This document shows, piece after piece, positions 29,083-38,202 of a DNA stretch of 64,000 nucleotides. A model generated the notes under the pieces. That model searched no databases. It worked only from the letters and a program-made list of their open reading frames with translations, and was not told the DNA's origin. Each line of letters opens with the position of its first letter. Position 1 is the first letter of the stretch. This stretch comes from Mycolicibacterium poriferae. GTDB taxonomy: Bacteria; Actinomycetota; Actinomycetes; Mycobacteriales; Mycobacteriaceae. Both the position numbers and the translations under genes were made by a program. The DNA is taken from contig NZ_AP022570.1 in the NCBI RefSeq assembly GCF_010728325.1, positions 124,001-188,000 on the forward strand. The letters are read 5' to 3'.

Positions 29083-30135
29083 CTAGTCGCTCACCCGGTT
29101 GCCGTGTTCGTCCCAGTGTTCGGCCACCTTCTTGCTCGGCTGCACCCGCGGCGGTTCGCCCGGCATCTTCGGATAGCTCGGCGGGTAGGGCAGGTCACCG
29201 AGCCCGCGTTCCTCGTCGGCGGCCACCATGTCCAACAGCGGTGCGATCGATTGGGCGTCGTCGTCGATGCCGGCCCACGGGTCGGCCCGGGAGGCGACGA
29301 GGTCGGGCACGGTGCGGATGGTGTAGTCGTCGGGTTCGGCGTCGCCGAGGTCCGCCCAGCTCAGCGGCGTCGACACGGTCGCGATCGGTGTCTTGCGCGC
29401 TGAATAGGCCGATGCGAAGGTGCGATCCCGCGCGTTCTGGTTGTAGTCGACGAAGATCCGCGTGCCCCGTTCCTCCTTCCACCACGACGTCGTCACCGCA
29501 TCCGGTGCGCGCCGCTCGATCTCGCGGGCCAGCGCGATGCCGGCGCGGCGCACCGCGATGAAGTCCCAGTCCGTGGCGATCCGCACGAACACGTGCACTC
29601 CCCGTCCGCCGGAGGTCTTCGGGTAGCCGACCAGGCCGAGCTCGTCGAGCAGCGGCTTGAGCACCCCGGTGGCGACCTCGGCGGCCTCGGCGAATCCCGT
29701 GCCGGGTTGGGGGTCGAGGTCGATGCGCAGCTCGTCGGGATGTTCGGTGTCCGGGCACCGCACCTGCCAGGGGTGCAGCGTGACGGTGCCCATCTGCGCC
29801 GCCCAGATGATCGCCGACGGGTGGGTGATCTTCAGCGCGTCGGCGGTACGCCCGGACGGGAACGTCACCGTGCATGTCTCGAGGTAGTCGGGATGCTTCT
29901 GCGGCACCCGCTTCTGGTAGATCTCCTCGCCGTCGATCCCGTCGGGGAACCGCTGCAGATGCACCGGCCGGTCCCGCAGCAGGGTCACCATCGGTTCGGC
30001 CACCGCGAGGTAGTAGTCGACGAGCTTGCCTTTCGTCCCGTCCTTGCCGAGTTTCGGAAAGTAGGGCTTGTCGGGGTTGGTCAGCCGGACGGCGACCCCG
30101 TCGACATCCACTTCGGTTGCAGCGCTTGCCATCAT
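29083..30135 (-). CDS. polD1: PolD1-type primase-polymerase (LigD polymerase-domain protein)
   Basis: The 350-residue archaeo-eukaryotic primase superfamily protein has LTNPDKPYFPKLGKDGTKGKLVDYY, the QKRVPQKHPDYLE segment, the paired metal aspartates in RIDLDPQPG, YPKTSGGRGVHVFV and the C-terminal PLSWADLGDAEPDDYTIR. Stand-alone relatives of the LigD polymerase domain extend primers in short gaps, often with ribonucleotides, and work with LigC in base excision repair in mycobacteria. The ATG at 30135 overlaps the ligC1 stop (ATGA). Confidence 0.9.
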   Translation of the reverse strand: MMASAATEVDVDGVAVRLTNPDKPYFPKLGKDGTKGKLVDYYLAVAEPMVTLLRDRPVHLQRFPDGIDGEEIYQKRVPQKHPDYLETCTVTFPSGRTADALKITHPSAIIWAAQMGTVTLHPWQVRCPDTEHPDELRIDLDPQPGTGFAEAAEVATGVLKPLLDELGLVGYPKTSGGRGVHVFVRIATDWDFIAVRRAGIALAREIERRAPDAVTTSWWKEERGTRIFVDYNQNARDRTFASAYSARKTPIATVSTPLSWADLGDAEPDDYTIRTVPDLVASRADPWAGIDDDAQSIAPLLDMVAADEERGLGDLPYPPSYPKMPGEPPRVQPSKKVAEHWDEHGNRVSD

Positions 30136-31169
30136 TTCTCCAGCACGTCGTAGAGGTCGTAGTTCAGCGGCACGTCGAGCTGGTCGAAGGTGCAGCTGGA
30201 CGGATCCCGGTCGGGCCGCCAGCGCAGGAACTTCACCGCGTGCCGGAATCGCAGGCCCTCCATCTGGTCGTAGGCCACCTCGCAGACCCGCTCGGGCCGC
30301 ACCGGGATCCAGCGCTTGTCCGCTGCGGAGTTCCACCGGCTGGGTTCGCCGTCGCGCATGTCGTCACCGATGCGCAGCGGCTCGAGGTCGGCCAGCAGCG
30401 CCAGCCGGGCTTTGGCGGTGAACGAGGCAGCGCCGCCGACCATCTGCAGTTCGCCGTCGTCGCTGTACAGGCCGAGCAGAATCGAGCCCACCCCTTCGCC
30501 GCTCTTGTGGACGCGGTAGCCGATGGCCACACAGTCGGCGTCGCGGTGGTGCTTGATCTTCACCATCTCCCGTTTGCCGGGTAGGTATGCGCCGTCGAGC
30601 CGTTTGGCGATGACGCCGTCGAGCCCGGCGCCTTCGAACTCCGCGAGCCACCGGGTGGCGAGCTCGGGGTCCTCGGTGGTGCGGGTGACGTGGCACCACT
30701 GTTTCTCCGCGACGGATTGCCGCAGCGCCTCCCGGCGGTCCCGGAACGGGGCGCGCAGCAGCGAGTCGTCGCCGACGGCGAGGGCGTCGAAACCGATGAA
30801 GTGTGCCGGGGTCTGTTCGGCCAGCATCGAGATCCGCGACTCGGCGGGGTGGATGCGCTGGCTCAGCGACTCCCAGTCCAGCCGTGTCCGGCCGGCGATC
30901 TTTCTGGGCACGACGATCTCACCGTCCAGGACGCAACGCGGCGCGAGCTCGTCGCGGACCGCGTCGATGACCTCGGGGAAGTAGCGGCCCAGGTCCTTGC
31001 CGCTGCGGGACAGCAGCACCACGTCGTCGCCGTCCCGGAAGGCCAGCGCCCGAAACCCGTCCCACTTGGGTTCGTAGGACCAGACGCCCTCGTCGGCCGG
31101 CACCGTGGCCTGAGCTTTGGCGAGCATCGGCTCCAGCGGGGGCTGCACGGGGAGGTCCACACCCCCCAT
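30132..31169 (-). CDS. ligC1: ATP-dependent DNA ligase LigC1-like
   Basis: From ATG 31169 the protein has 345 residues. It holds ligase motif I EPKWDGFR (Lys35 takes the AMP), DGEIVV (motif III), EGVIAK-like DGVIAKRLDG (motif IV), and a C-terminal OB domain ending KFLRWRPDRDPSSCTFDQLD. It seals nicks using ATP and probably acts with the overlapping polD1. Its start is 58 bp from the divergent second LigC gene; the two proteins are clear paralogues. GTG 31181 and GTG 31160 are alternative starts. Confidence 0.92.
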   Translation of the reverse strand: MGGVDLPVQPPLEPMLAKAQATVPADEGVWSYEPKWDGFRALAFRDGDDVVLLSRSGKDLGRYFPEVIDAVRDELAPRCVLDGEIVVPRKIAGRTRLDWESLSQRIHPAESRISMLAEQTPAHFIGFDALAVGDDSLLRAPFRDRREALRQSVAEKQWCHVTRTTEDPELATRWLAEFEGAGLDGVIAKRLDGAYLPGKREMVKIKHHRDADCVAIGYRVHKSGEGVGSILLGLYSDDGELQMVGGAASFTAKARLALLADLEPLRIGDDMRDGEPSRWNSAADKRWIPVRPERVCEVAYDQMEGLRFRHAVKFLRWRPDRDPSSCTFDQLDVPLNYDLYDVLEK

Positions 31170-31227
31170 TCTTACGTCCACGCTCTGACAGACTCGGGTG
31201 TCCGGACCAAATCATCGGGGGGTCGTC

Positions 31228-32313
31228 GTGCAGTTGCCCGTCATGCCGCCCGTGTCCCCGATGCTGGCCAAGTCGGCCGGCACGATCCCACCGGACGCGT
31301 CCTACGAGCCGAAGTGGGACGGATTCCGCTCGATCCTGTTCCGCGACGGCGACGAGGTCGAGTTCGGCAGCCGCAACGAACGGCCCATGACGCGCTACTT
31401 TCCCGAACTGGCCGACGCCGCCCGCGCCGAATTGCCCGACCGCTGCGTGGTGGACGGCGAGATCGTGATCGCCACCGGCAACGCGCTGGACTTCGAGGCG
31501 TTGCAGTTGCGGCTGCATCCTGCCGCATCGCGGGTGCGGATGCTGGCCGGGCAGACCCCCGCGTCGTTCATCGCGTTCGACCTGCTGGCGCTCGGTGATG
31601 TCGACTACACCCCGCGTCCGTTCGCCGAGCGCCGCGCCGCGCTGGTCGACGCGCTGTCGGGATGCGGTCCGGTCATCCACGTGACACCGGCGACCACCGA
31701 TCTGCACGTCGCGAACCGCTGGTTCGACGAGTTCGAGGGTGCCGGGCTCGACGGCATCATCGCCAAGCCGCTCGACGGCCGATACGTGCCCGACAAGCGG
31801 GTGATGTTCAAGATCAAGCACGCCCGGACCGCCGATTGCGTGGTCGCGGGGTACCGGCTGCACAAGTCGGGCGCCGATGCGGTCGGCTCGCTGCTGCTCG
31901 GGCTCTACCGCGAGGACGGGGCACTGGCCTCGGTCGGGGTGATCGGCGCGTTCCCAATGGCGCGTCGGCGAGAGTTGTTCACCGAACTGCAGCCACTGGT
32001 CACGACCTTCGACGAACATCCATGGAATTGGGCTGCGCAGATGGACCCGGAGACCGTGCGCCGTTACGGCGGCGGCTCACGGTGGAACGCCGGCAAGGAT
32101 CTGTCGTTCGTCCCGCTGCGCCCCGAGCTGGTAGTCGAAGTGCGCTACGACCACATGGAAGGCGAGCGGTTCCGCCACACCGCCCAGTTCAACCGCTGGC
32201 GTCCGGACCGCGAACCGCGCTCGTGCACCTACGAGCAACTCGACCACCCGGTGACGTTCCGGCTTGATGACATCGTGCCGGGACTGGGTGCATCCGACGG
32301 TCCTTCGGCTTAG
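31228..32313 (+). CDS. ligC2: ATP-dependent DNA ligase LigC2-like
   Basis: GTG 31228 gives 361 residues starting VQLPVMPPVSPMLAKS, matching the N terminus I remember for M. tuberculosis LigC (Rv3731). Motif I is EPKWDGFR (Lys29), motif III DGEIVIATG, motif IV DGIIAKPLDG, then KIKH and the OB-fold tail FNRWRPDREPRSCTYEQLD. A run of Gs (ATCGGGGGG) is the ribosome site. It is divergent from ligC1. M. smegmatis also carries a divergent ligC1/ligC2 pair next to polD1, so this arrangement is conserved in fast growers. Confidence 0.92.
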   Translation: MQLPVMPPVSPMLAKSAGTIPPDASYEPKWDGFRSILFRDGDEVEFGSRNERPMTRYFPELADAARAELPDRCVVDGEIVIATGNALDFEALQLRLHPAASRVRMLAGQTPASFIAFDLLALGDVDYTPRPFAERRAALVDALSGCGPVIHVTPATTDLHVANRWFDEFEGAGLDGIIAKPLDGRYVPDKRVMFKIKHARTADCVVAGYRLHKSGADAVGSLLLGLYREDGALASVGVIGAFPMARRRELFTELQPLVTTFDEHPWNWAAQMDPETVRRYGGGSRWNAGKDLSFVPLRPELVVEVRYDHMEGERFRHTAQFNRWRPDREPRSCTYEQLDHPVTFRLDDIVPGLGASDGPSA

Positions 32314-32370
32314 GGTCGGCGTTGGTCAAGATCATTTGTTCCGGCCGCGACACGAAGCGAGGACCTCGAC

Positions 32371-34725
32371 ATGCAGCGGACGCATCTTCCGATCCCGGCT
32401 GAGCCCCGCCAGGGACTGATCACCTTCGACGCCAAGGATCCCGATACCAGTTATCCGCCGATCCAGCCGGTGCTGCCGCCGGACGGCGCCCCCAACGTGC
32501 TCGTCGTGCTGCTCGACGACGTGGGGTTCGGCGCGTCCAGCGCGTTCGGCGGGCCCTGTCGCACGCCTACCGCGGAGCGGCTCGCTGACGACGGCCTGCG
32601 CTACAACCGTTTCCACACCACGGCGCTGTGCTCGCCGACGCGACAGGCGCTGCTCACAGGCCGTAACCACCATTCGGTCGGCATGGGCGGCATCACCGAG
32701 ATCGCCACCGGCGCGCCGGGATACAACTCGATCCTGCCCAACACCATGTCGCCGATCGCGCGCACGCTGAAGCTCAACGGCTACAACACCGCTCAGTTCG
32801 GCAAGTGCCATGAGGTACCGGTGTGGGAGACCAGCCCGGTGGGACCGTTCGACGCGTGGCCGACCGGCGGCGGCGGTTTCGAGTACTTCTACGGATTCGT
32901 CGGCGGTGAAGCCAACCAGTGGTACCCCACGCTGTTCGAGGGCACCAACCCGGTCGAGGTGGACCAGACCCCGGGCTACCACTTAATGGAGGACATGACC
33001 GACAAGGCGATCGGCTGGATCGGCCGGCAGAAGGCCTTGGCTCCGGACCGACCGTTCTTCGTCTACTTCGCGCCCGGCGCCACCCACGCCCCGCATCACG
33101 TCCCCGCGGAGTGGGCGGACAGATACCGCGGCGAGTTCGACGACGGCTGGGACTCGTTGCGGGAGCGAACCTTCGCCCGTCAGAAGGAGCTCGGTGTCAT
33201 ACCGCCGGAGTGTGAGCTGACACCACGTCACGCCGAGATTCCGGCCTGGGACGAGATGCCGGAGGATCTCAAGCCCGTGCTGCGTCGGCAGATGGAGGTG
33301 TACGCCGGTTTCCTGGAGTACACCGATCACCACGTCGGTCGCCTCGTCGAGAGCCTGCAGCAGCTCGGTGTGCTCGACGACACCTTGATCTACTACATCG
33401 TCGGCGACAACGGCGCGTCTGCCGAGGGCACGATCAACGGCACGTACAACGAGATGCTCAACTTCAACGGGATGGCCGCCCTCGAGACGCCCGAGTTCCT
33501 CGCCGAGCACCTCGAGGACTTCGGCGGGCCCGACTCCTACAACCACTATGCGGTCGGCTGGGCGCATGCGATGGACACGCCCTATCAGTGGACCAAGCAG
33601 GTGGCGTCGCACTGGGGTGGCACCCGCAACGGCACGGTCGTGCACTGGCCGGCGGGGATCGAGTCCGGCGGCGAGATGCGCTGGCAGTTCCACCATGTCA
33701 TCGATGTGGCGCCGACCTTGCTGGAGGCCGCCGGTCTGCCGGAGCCGCTGTTCGTCAACGGTGTGCAGCAGTCCCCCATCGAGGGGACCAGCATGCTGTA
33801 CTCGTTCAACGACGCCACGGCCCCGGACCGCCACGAGACGCAGTACTTCGAGATGTTCGGCAATCGTGGGATCTACCACAAGGGTTGGACCGCGGTGACG
33901 CGACACAAGACCCCTTGGTTGCTGATCGGCGAGGACGTTCCGTCGTTCGACGACGACGTCTGGGAGCTCTACGACACGACCACCGACTGGAGCCAGGCCC
34001 GCGACCTCGCCCGGGAGATGCCCGACAAGCTGCACGAGCTGCAGCGGTTGTGGCTCATCGAGGCGACCCGCTACAACGTGCTACCCCTCGACGACGACCT
34101 GGCGCGGCGGATGAATCCCGACGTTGCGGGGCGGCCGGTCCTGGTCCGTGGCAACACCCAGGTCTTGTTCGGCGGCATGGGGCACCTGTCCGAACACAGC
34201 GTGCTGAACATGAAGAACAGGTCACACTCGGTGACCGCCGAGATCGTGGTGCCGGAGTCCGGGGTCCAGGGCGTCATCATCGCGCAGGGCGCGAACATCG
34301 GCGGGTGGAGTCTGTATGCCCACGAAGGGAAGCTGAAGTACTGCTACAACCTCGGCGGCATCAGGCATTTCTACGCCCAGTCAGCGGATCCCCTGCCCGC
34401 GGGTGATCATCAGGTCCGGATGGAGTTCGACTATCACGGCGGCGACACCCCGGGTGGCGGCGGGACGGTCACGCTGTACGTGGACGGAAAACAGGTCGGC
34501 AGCGGGGAAGTCGAGGCCACGCTGCCGATCATCTTCTCCGCCGACGACGGCTGCGACGTCGGCCTCGACTCCGGGTCGGCGGTGTCGCCCGACTACCGCG
34601 CAGGCGCCACCCGGTTCACCGGGCGGGTGAAGGGTGTCCAGCTTGCCATCGCCGACGCCGCGGTCGCGGACAACCACCTCGTGTCGCCACAGGAGGCGCT
34701 GAGGGTGGCCATGGCCCGCCAGTAG
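32371..34725 (+). CDS. Arylsulfatase (type I, formylglycine-dependent)
   Basis: The 784-residue protein has metal-binding Asp49-Asp50 in VVLLDDVGFG. The sulfatase signature CSPTRQALLTGRN has Cys87 as the residue oxidised to formylglycine. GDNGAS and HWGGTRNG segments follow, and a C-terminal beta-sandwich (about 590-784) resembles a concanavalin-like domain. Length and layout match the large mycobacterial arylsulfatases such as AtsD (Rv0663). No signal peptide is seen, so it is probably cytoplasmic. Its activating formylglycine-generating enzyme is not encoded nearby. It cleaves sulfate esters; the natural substrate is unknown. Confidence 0.92.
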   Translation: MQRTHLPIPAEPRQGLITFDAKDPDTSYPPIQPVLPPDGAPNVLVVLLDDVGFGASSAFGGPCRTPTAERLADDGLRYNRFHTTALCSPTRQALLTGRNHHSVGMGGITEIATGAPGYNSILPNTMSPIARTLKLNGYNTAQFGKCHEVPVWETSPVGPFDAWPTGGGGFEYFYGFVGGEANQWYPTLFEGTNPVEVDQTPGYHLMEDMTDKAIGWIGRQKALAPDRPFFVYFAPGATHAPHHVPAEWADRYRGEFDDGWDSLRERTFARQKELGVIPPECELTPRHAEIPAWDEMPEDLKPVLRRQMEVYAGFLEYTDHHVGRLVESLQQLGVLDDTLIYYIVGDNGASAEGTINGTYNEMLNFNGMAALETPEFLAEHLEDFGGPDSYNHYAVGWAHAMDTPYQWTKQVASHWGGTRNGTVVHWPAGIESGGEMRWQFHHVIDVAPTLLEAAGLPEPLFVNGVQQSPIEGTSMLYSFNDATAPDRHETQYFEMFGNRGIYHKGWTAVTRHKTPWLLIGEDVPSFDDDVWELYDTTTDWSQARDLAREMPDKLHELQRLWLIEATRYNVLPLDDDLARRMNPDVAGRPVLVRGNTQVLFGGMGHLSEHSVLNMKNRSHSVTAEIVVPESGVQGVIIAQGANIGGWSLYAHEGKLKYCYNLGGIRHFYAQSADPLPAGDHQVRMEFDYHGGDTPGGGGTVTLYVDGKQVGSGEVEATLPIIFSADDGCDVGLDSGSAVSPDYRAGATRFTGRVKGVQLAIADAAVADNHLVSPQEALRVAMARQ

Positions 34726-34729
34726 CCCG

Positions 34730-36523
34730 TCAGAACGGGGGCGGATCGTCGCTGCGGCCGTACACGATTGGGCGGTTCATGGAGCTCTGGATGGCGTCGA
34801 CGGCCTCCTGGCGGGCGTGCCATCCGGGGTCCCGCGGGTTGTGGGGGATGGCCTCGCGCTGGGCGCGGCGCTCTTGCGCGGCTTTCTCCGCGGCGGCGCG
34901 GTCGAGTTCCCGCGCAATGGCGTTGTGCGTGCGGGCCCGCACGATGTACGCCGCGCGGTTCTGCGCGCGGGTCCGCCTGCGTAGCGGCATCATCAGTCCC
35001 CGCCCCGGGCTCGGGGGCGGTGCGGTCGGCGCTGGCGGGGGCGGTGCCGCGTCGCTACGGCCGGTGGTGATCCAGGACGGAAACAGCAACGCCGAAAACG
35101 GTTTTGTGGTGTAGATGTGCCCGGTGGGGGTGGTGATCGTCAACGTGCCGTCGGGACGTTGCTGTTCGCGCCAGCCGTCCCAGAAGGTCTTGAGCAGATG
35201 GTGCAGACGGCATTTGCCGTTGAGGTTGTCCGGGTGGGTCGGCCCAGCGGGCCAGGGGTCGCTGTGGTCGAGGTCGATGTCCATCGCGGGCCGGTCGCAA
35301 CCTGGGACACGGCAGGTCAGGTCGCGGCAGCGGACGAACTCGTCCTGAGCTGTGGTCGGCCGATAGCCCGGGTTGACAGGGAGATCGCGGGGGTCGGCCA
35401 CCGTACGAACTCTGGCGCCGCGCGCGATGACCTCGGTCAGCAGAGCCACGGGCAGCACGGCCCCGCGCAGCCCGAGGATCACCGCCGGACGCGGAGCGCT
35501 GGCCGTCACGGCCCGCCCAGTAGTTGGCGCCCGCTCCGGTCGCGGGTCGGGGTCCGGTTCGGCTGGGAGTGGTGGAGTGGGTCGCAGTTCGGTGGAGACC
35601 GGCGACGTGGCTGTACTCAAGTGCTCGGCCCCAGGCTCGGGGACAGCTTCGGCGTCAGATCCGGCGCCGTGCTCGGCCGGAGATTCAGGGGCAGCGTCGA
35701 GGGACGCCTGGTCGGCGACGACGTGAACGACGACGCTGTTGGCGCGCGCGTCGGGAACAGTGGCGGCCAGGCATTCGGGCCTGCCGCACTGGCAACTCAA
35801 GTGAAATGCCCCTGCGAACACGGCGCCGAACGCGTCGGCGCGTTTTTGGGCCAGGGTTCTCGGGTCGTCGGGGCACACACTGTTGACCATGGCCTTGAGC
35901 CGTCGGGCGGCGATGGCCGCATCAATGGAGTTGACGCGGCCGAACACGCTGGTGGTGCCGGTTGCGTCGTCACGGCGCCCGACGCGGAAGTCCCGGTCGC
36001 GGTGCTGATCGCGTGCACGGCGGACCGCATCGGGATCCAGGGTGTGCAGCCACACCGTGATCGCGGCATCGAGTTTGTCACCGGACAGCACGCCCCACGA
36101 GGCAGCGGCCTCAGCGAACTGTTCGTCCAGCCCGGCCCACACCTGATCGTCGACGACCAGCCCGCACAGCCAGACGATGCGGGCCACCACCCGCTCGCTC
36201 ACCTGGCCGGAAAGGAACCGGCTGTTGACGCGGGGCAGCTTGTCGCGCAGCAGAACCCCGGTGTCCATCAGGGTGAGCGCCCGGCCGTGGGAGACGCCCA
36301 AGGCGCACGCCACCTGCGCAGCTGCGTCATCGACCGGGTCGCAGGCCCACCGCCGGCGTCGCGGGTCCGCGGTACCGGTGCGGCCCTGCCATTCGGCCAG
36401 GGCGGCGAACTTGCGGGCTTCGGCGGCTGCCGCGGCACTCGACCAGCCGGCGATCGCGTCGATCAGCTCACGGTTCGAGGCCTGCGCCAGCGCGGGCGGA
36501 CCGGGGAGCGAACCATCGAACAT
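34730..36523 (-). CDS. DUF222 protein with C-terminal HNH nuclease domain (13E12-repeat family type)
   Basis: The 597-residue protein has a long helical DUF222 domain (about residues 10-290), an acidic Pro/Glu/Ala-rich linker (about 300-340), and an HNH motif after a Cys pair: CRDLTCRVPGC, then DLDHSDPWPAGPTHPDNLNGKCRLHHLLKTFWDGW. A basic, Arg-rich tail follows. This is the family of the mycobacterial REP13E12 elements, often multi-copy and associated with phage or plasmid insertion, function unknown. I see no flanking direct repeat or integrase. Start at ATG 36523; frames further upstream do not resemble the family. Confidence 0.85.
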   Translation of the reverse strand: MFDGSLPGPPALAQASNRELIDAIAGWSSAAAAAEARKFAALAEWQGRTGTADPRRRRWACDPVDDAAAQVACALGVSHGRALTLMDTGVLLRDKLPRVNSRFLSGQVSERVVARIVWLCGLVVDDQVWAGLDEQFAEAAASWGVLSGDKLDAAITVWLHTLDPDAVRRARDQHRDRDFRVGRRDDATGTTSVFGRVNSIDAAIAARRLKAMVNSVCPDDPRTLAQKRADAFGAVFAGAFHLSCQCGRPECLAATVPDARANSVVVHVVADQASLDAAPESPAEHGAGSDAEAVPEPGAEHLSTATSPVSTELRPTPPLPAEPDPDPRPERAPTTGRAVTASAPRPAVILGLRGAVLPVALLTEVIARGARVRTVADPRDLPVNPGYRPTTAQDEFVRCRDLTCRVPGCDRPAMDIDLDHSDPWPAGPTHPDNLNGKCRLHHLLKTFWDGWREQQRPDGTLTITTPTGHIYTTKPFSALLFPSWITTGRSDAAPPPPAPTAPPPSPGRGLMMPLRRRTRAQNRAAYIVRARTHNAIARELDRAAAEKAAQERRAQREAIPHNPRDPGWHARQEAVDAIQSSMNRPIVYGRSDDPPPF

Positions 36524-36657
36524 ATGAGCGAGTCTACTTTCGCCGCGGCTGCCGAGAAGCCGCCTGACCGGCACCAGGGCCGCCCCTGTGGATGAATCCG
36601 CGATTGGGGATAACCACCCCTTGACCTGAACAATTGTTGAGGTTGCAGGCTGGCGTC

Positions 36658-37308
36658 ATGAGACAAGTACTCAAAGACATCTGGGAAACCCGACCCGACA
36701 ACCCCTTTCCCGGGCTGACCACCCACGCCTACCTGTGGACACCCGCCCAGGCCCTGTTCTACTCGCCGGCCACTGACACCGAGTTCGACGAACTGTCCGA
36801 CCTCGGCGGCGTCGCCCATCACTACCTGTCGCACCGCGACGAAGCCGGACCGATGCTGAAAGCCGTTGCCCGACAGTTCGGTTCAACTCTTCACGCGCCG
36901 CTGGCCGAGCTCGACGACATCGCCAAGCTCCATCGCGTCGACGTCCCACTCGGCAGCCGTCACATCGACACCAACGGGGTCGAGGTCATCCCCACCCCCG
37001 GCCACACCCCGGGCAGCACCTGCTACCTCGTCCCGGGCGCCGAGGGTCGCTACCTGTTCACCGGGGACACCGTCATCCGCACCCCGCGCGGCGACTGGTG
37101 GGCCGGCTACCTCGAGGGGATGAGCGACCGGCACACGCTGGCCGAGAGCCTGCGCCTGCTGGCAACGCTGAGCCCGGACGTCGTCATCTCCAGCGCTTTC
37201 CAGGGGGACACCGCGGTGCACCGCATCGAACCCGGACAGTGGCAGGATCACGTCGCACAAGCGCTCGACGGCCTTTTCTCCGCCACGAGGAATGTGCGCG
37301 GGAGCTGA
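36658..37308 (+). CDS. Metallo-beta-lactamase-fold hydrolase, atypical metal site
   Basis: The 216-residue protein has MBL-fold landmarks: THAYLW, HHYLSHRDEAGPM in place of the usual HxHxDH, then TPGHTPGSTCYLV and LFTGDTV with the later His and Asp ligands. The first metal-binding cluster is therefore reduced (only SHRDE), so the metal content may differ from standard members. Substrate unknown. It precedes the LLM-class gene by 15 bp on the same strand and is divergent from the DUF222 gene; a palindrome AACAATTGTT (36629-36638) lies upstream. Confidence 0.7.
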   Translation: MRQVLKDIWETRPDNPFPGLTTHAYLWTPAQALFYSPATDTEFDELSDLGGVAHHYLSHRDEAGPMLKAVARQFGSTLHAPLAELDDIAKLHRVDVPLGSRHIDTNGVEVIPTPGHTPGSTCYLVPGAEGRYLFTGDTVIRTPRGDWWAGYLEGMSDRHTLAESLRLLATLSPDVVISSAFQGDTAVHRIEPGQWQDHVAQALDGLFSATRNVRGS

Positions 37309-37323
37309 CGCATTGCAGCGGGC

Positions 37324-38202
37324 ATGGACCTCGGATTTCACATTCCCGTCTTCGACATCGACGGCGGCCCCACCGCGATCGCCGGCGAGCTCGCCGCCGT
37401 CGGCAAGGCCGCTGAGGCAGCCGGCGCGACGTGGCTGTCCTTCATGGATCACTTCTTCCAGATCGAACCCACCGGCCTGCCCGCCGAGGCCAACATGCTC
37501 GAGGGCTACACCTCGCTGGGCTACCTGGCCGCGCACACCACGTCGGTCGACCTCGGACTGCTCGTCACCGGCGTCACCTACCGCCACCCGGGTCTGCTCG
37601 CCAAGATCGTCACGACCCTCGACATCCTCTCCAGCGGTCGCGCGGTGCTCGGTATCGGCGCCGCGTGGTTCGAACGCGAGCACCGCGGCCTCGGGGTGCC
37701 GTATCCCGCGCTGGCCGAACGCTTCGAACGCCTCGAAGAAACCCTGCAGATCTGCAATCAGATGTGGGATCCGGCCGACAACGGGCCGTTCGAGGGCACG
37801 CACTACCAACTCGCCGAGACCCTGTGCTCCCCACAACCGATCAACCGCCCCAAGGTGTTGATCGGCGGCGGTGGCGAACGCAAGACGCTGCGACTGGTGG
37901 CCCAGTACGGCGATGCCTGCAATCTATTCGGAAGCTCCCCCGACGATGTCGCCCACAAGCTCGACGTGCTGCGCCGGCACTGCGACGACCTCGGCCGAGA
38001 CTACGACACCATCCGAAAGACCATCCTGGCCAACAACCCTCGCCCGGAACCCGACACTCTCGACGAGTTCGTCACCCATATGGCCGACTACGCCGAGCTC
38101 GGCATCGACACCGCGATCATCACACCGACCACGGGCGCACCGGCTTCCTGGATCGACGCCATGTCCCCCGCGGTGCCCAAGCTGGCCGAACTGGGACGCT
38201 AG
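37324..38202 (+). CDS. LLM-class F420-dependent oxidoreductase
   Basis: The 292-residue TIM-barrel protein matches luciferase-like F420 enzymes of the TIGR03560 type: MDLGFHIPVFDIDGGPTAIAGELAAVGKAAEAAGATWLSFMDHFFQ, LDILSSGRAVLGIGAAWFEREHRGLG, VLIGGGGERKTLRLVAQYGDACNLFG. F420H2 is the likely cofactor in mycobacteria; the substrate is unknown. It probably shares a transcript with the MBL gene. Its stop codon and that of the convergent reactivase gene share the four bases CTAG (38199-38202), so the two transcripts must overlap. Confidence 0.82.
   Translation: MDLGFHIPVFDIDGGPTAIAGELAAVGKAAEAAGATWLSFMDHFFQIEPTGLPAEANMLEGYTSLGYLAAHTTSVDLGLLVTGVTYRHPGLLAKIVTTLDILSSGRAVLGIGAAWFEREHRGLGVPYPALAERFERLEETLQICNQMWDPADNGPFEGTHYQLAETLCSPQPINRPKVLIGGGGERKTLRLVAQYGDACNLFGSSPDDVAHKLDVLRRHCDDLGRDYDTIRKTILANNPRPEPDTLDEFVTHMADYAELGIDTAIITPTTGAPASWIDAMSPAVPKLAELGR

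Noticed and set aside
36629..36638. AACAATTGTT palindrome upstream of the MBL gene
   Set aside because: Ten AT-rich bases are too short to call an operator without a second copy or a nearby regulator.
34726..36657. Insertion sequence or integrase flanking the DUF222 gene
   Set aside because: No transposase or integrase frame and no obvious direct or terminal inverted repeats were seen on either side.
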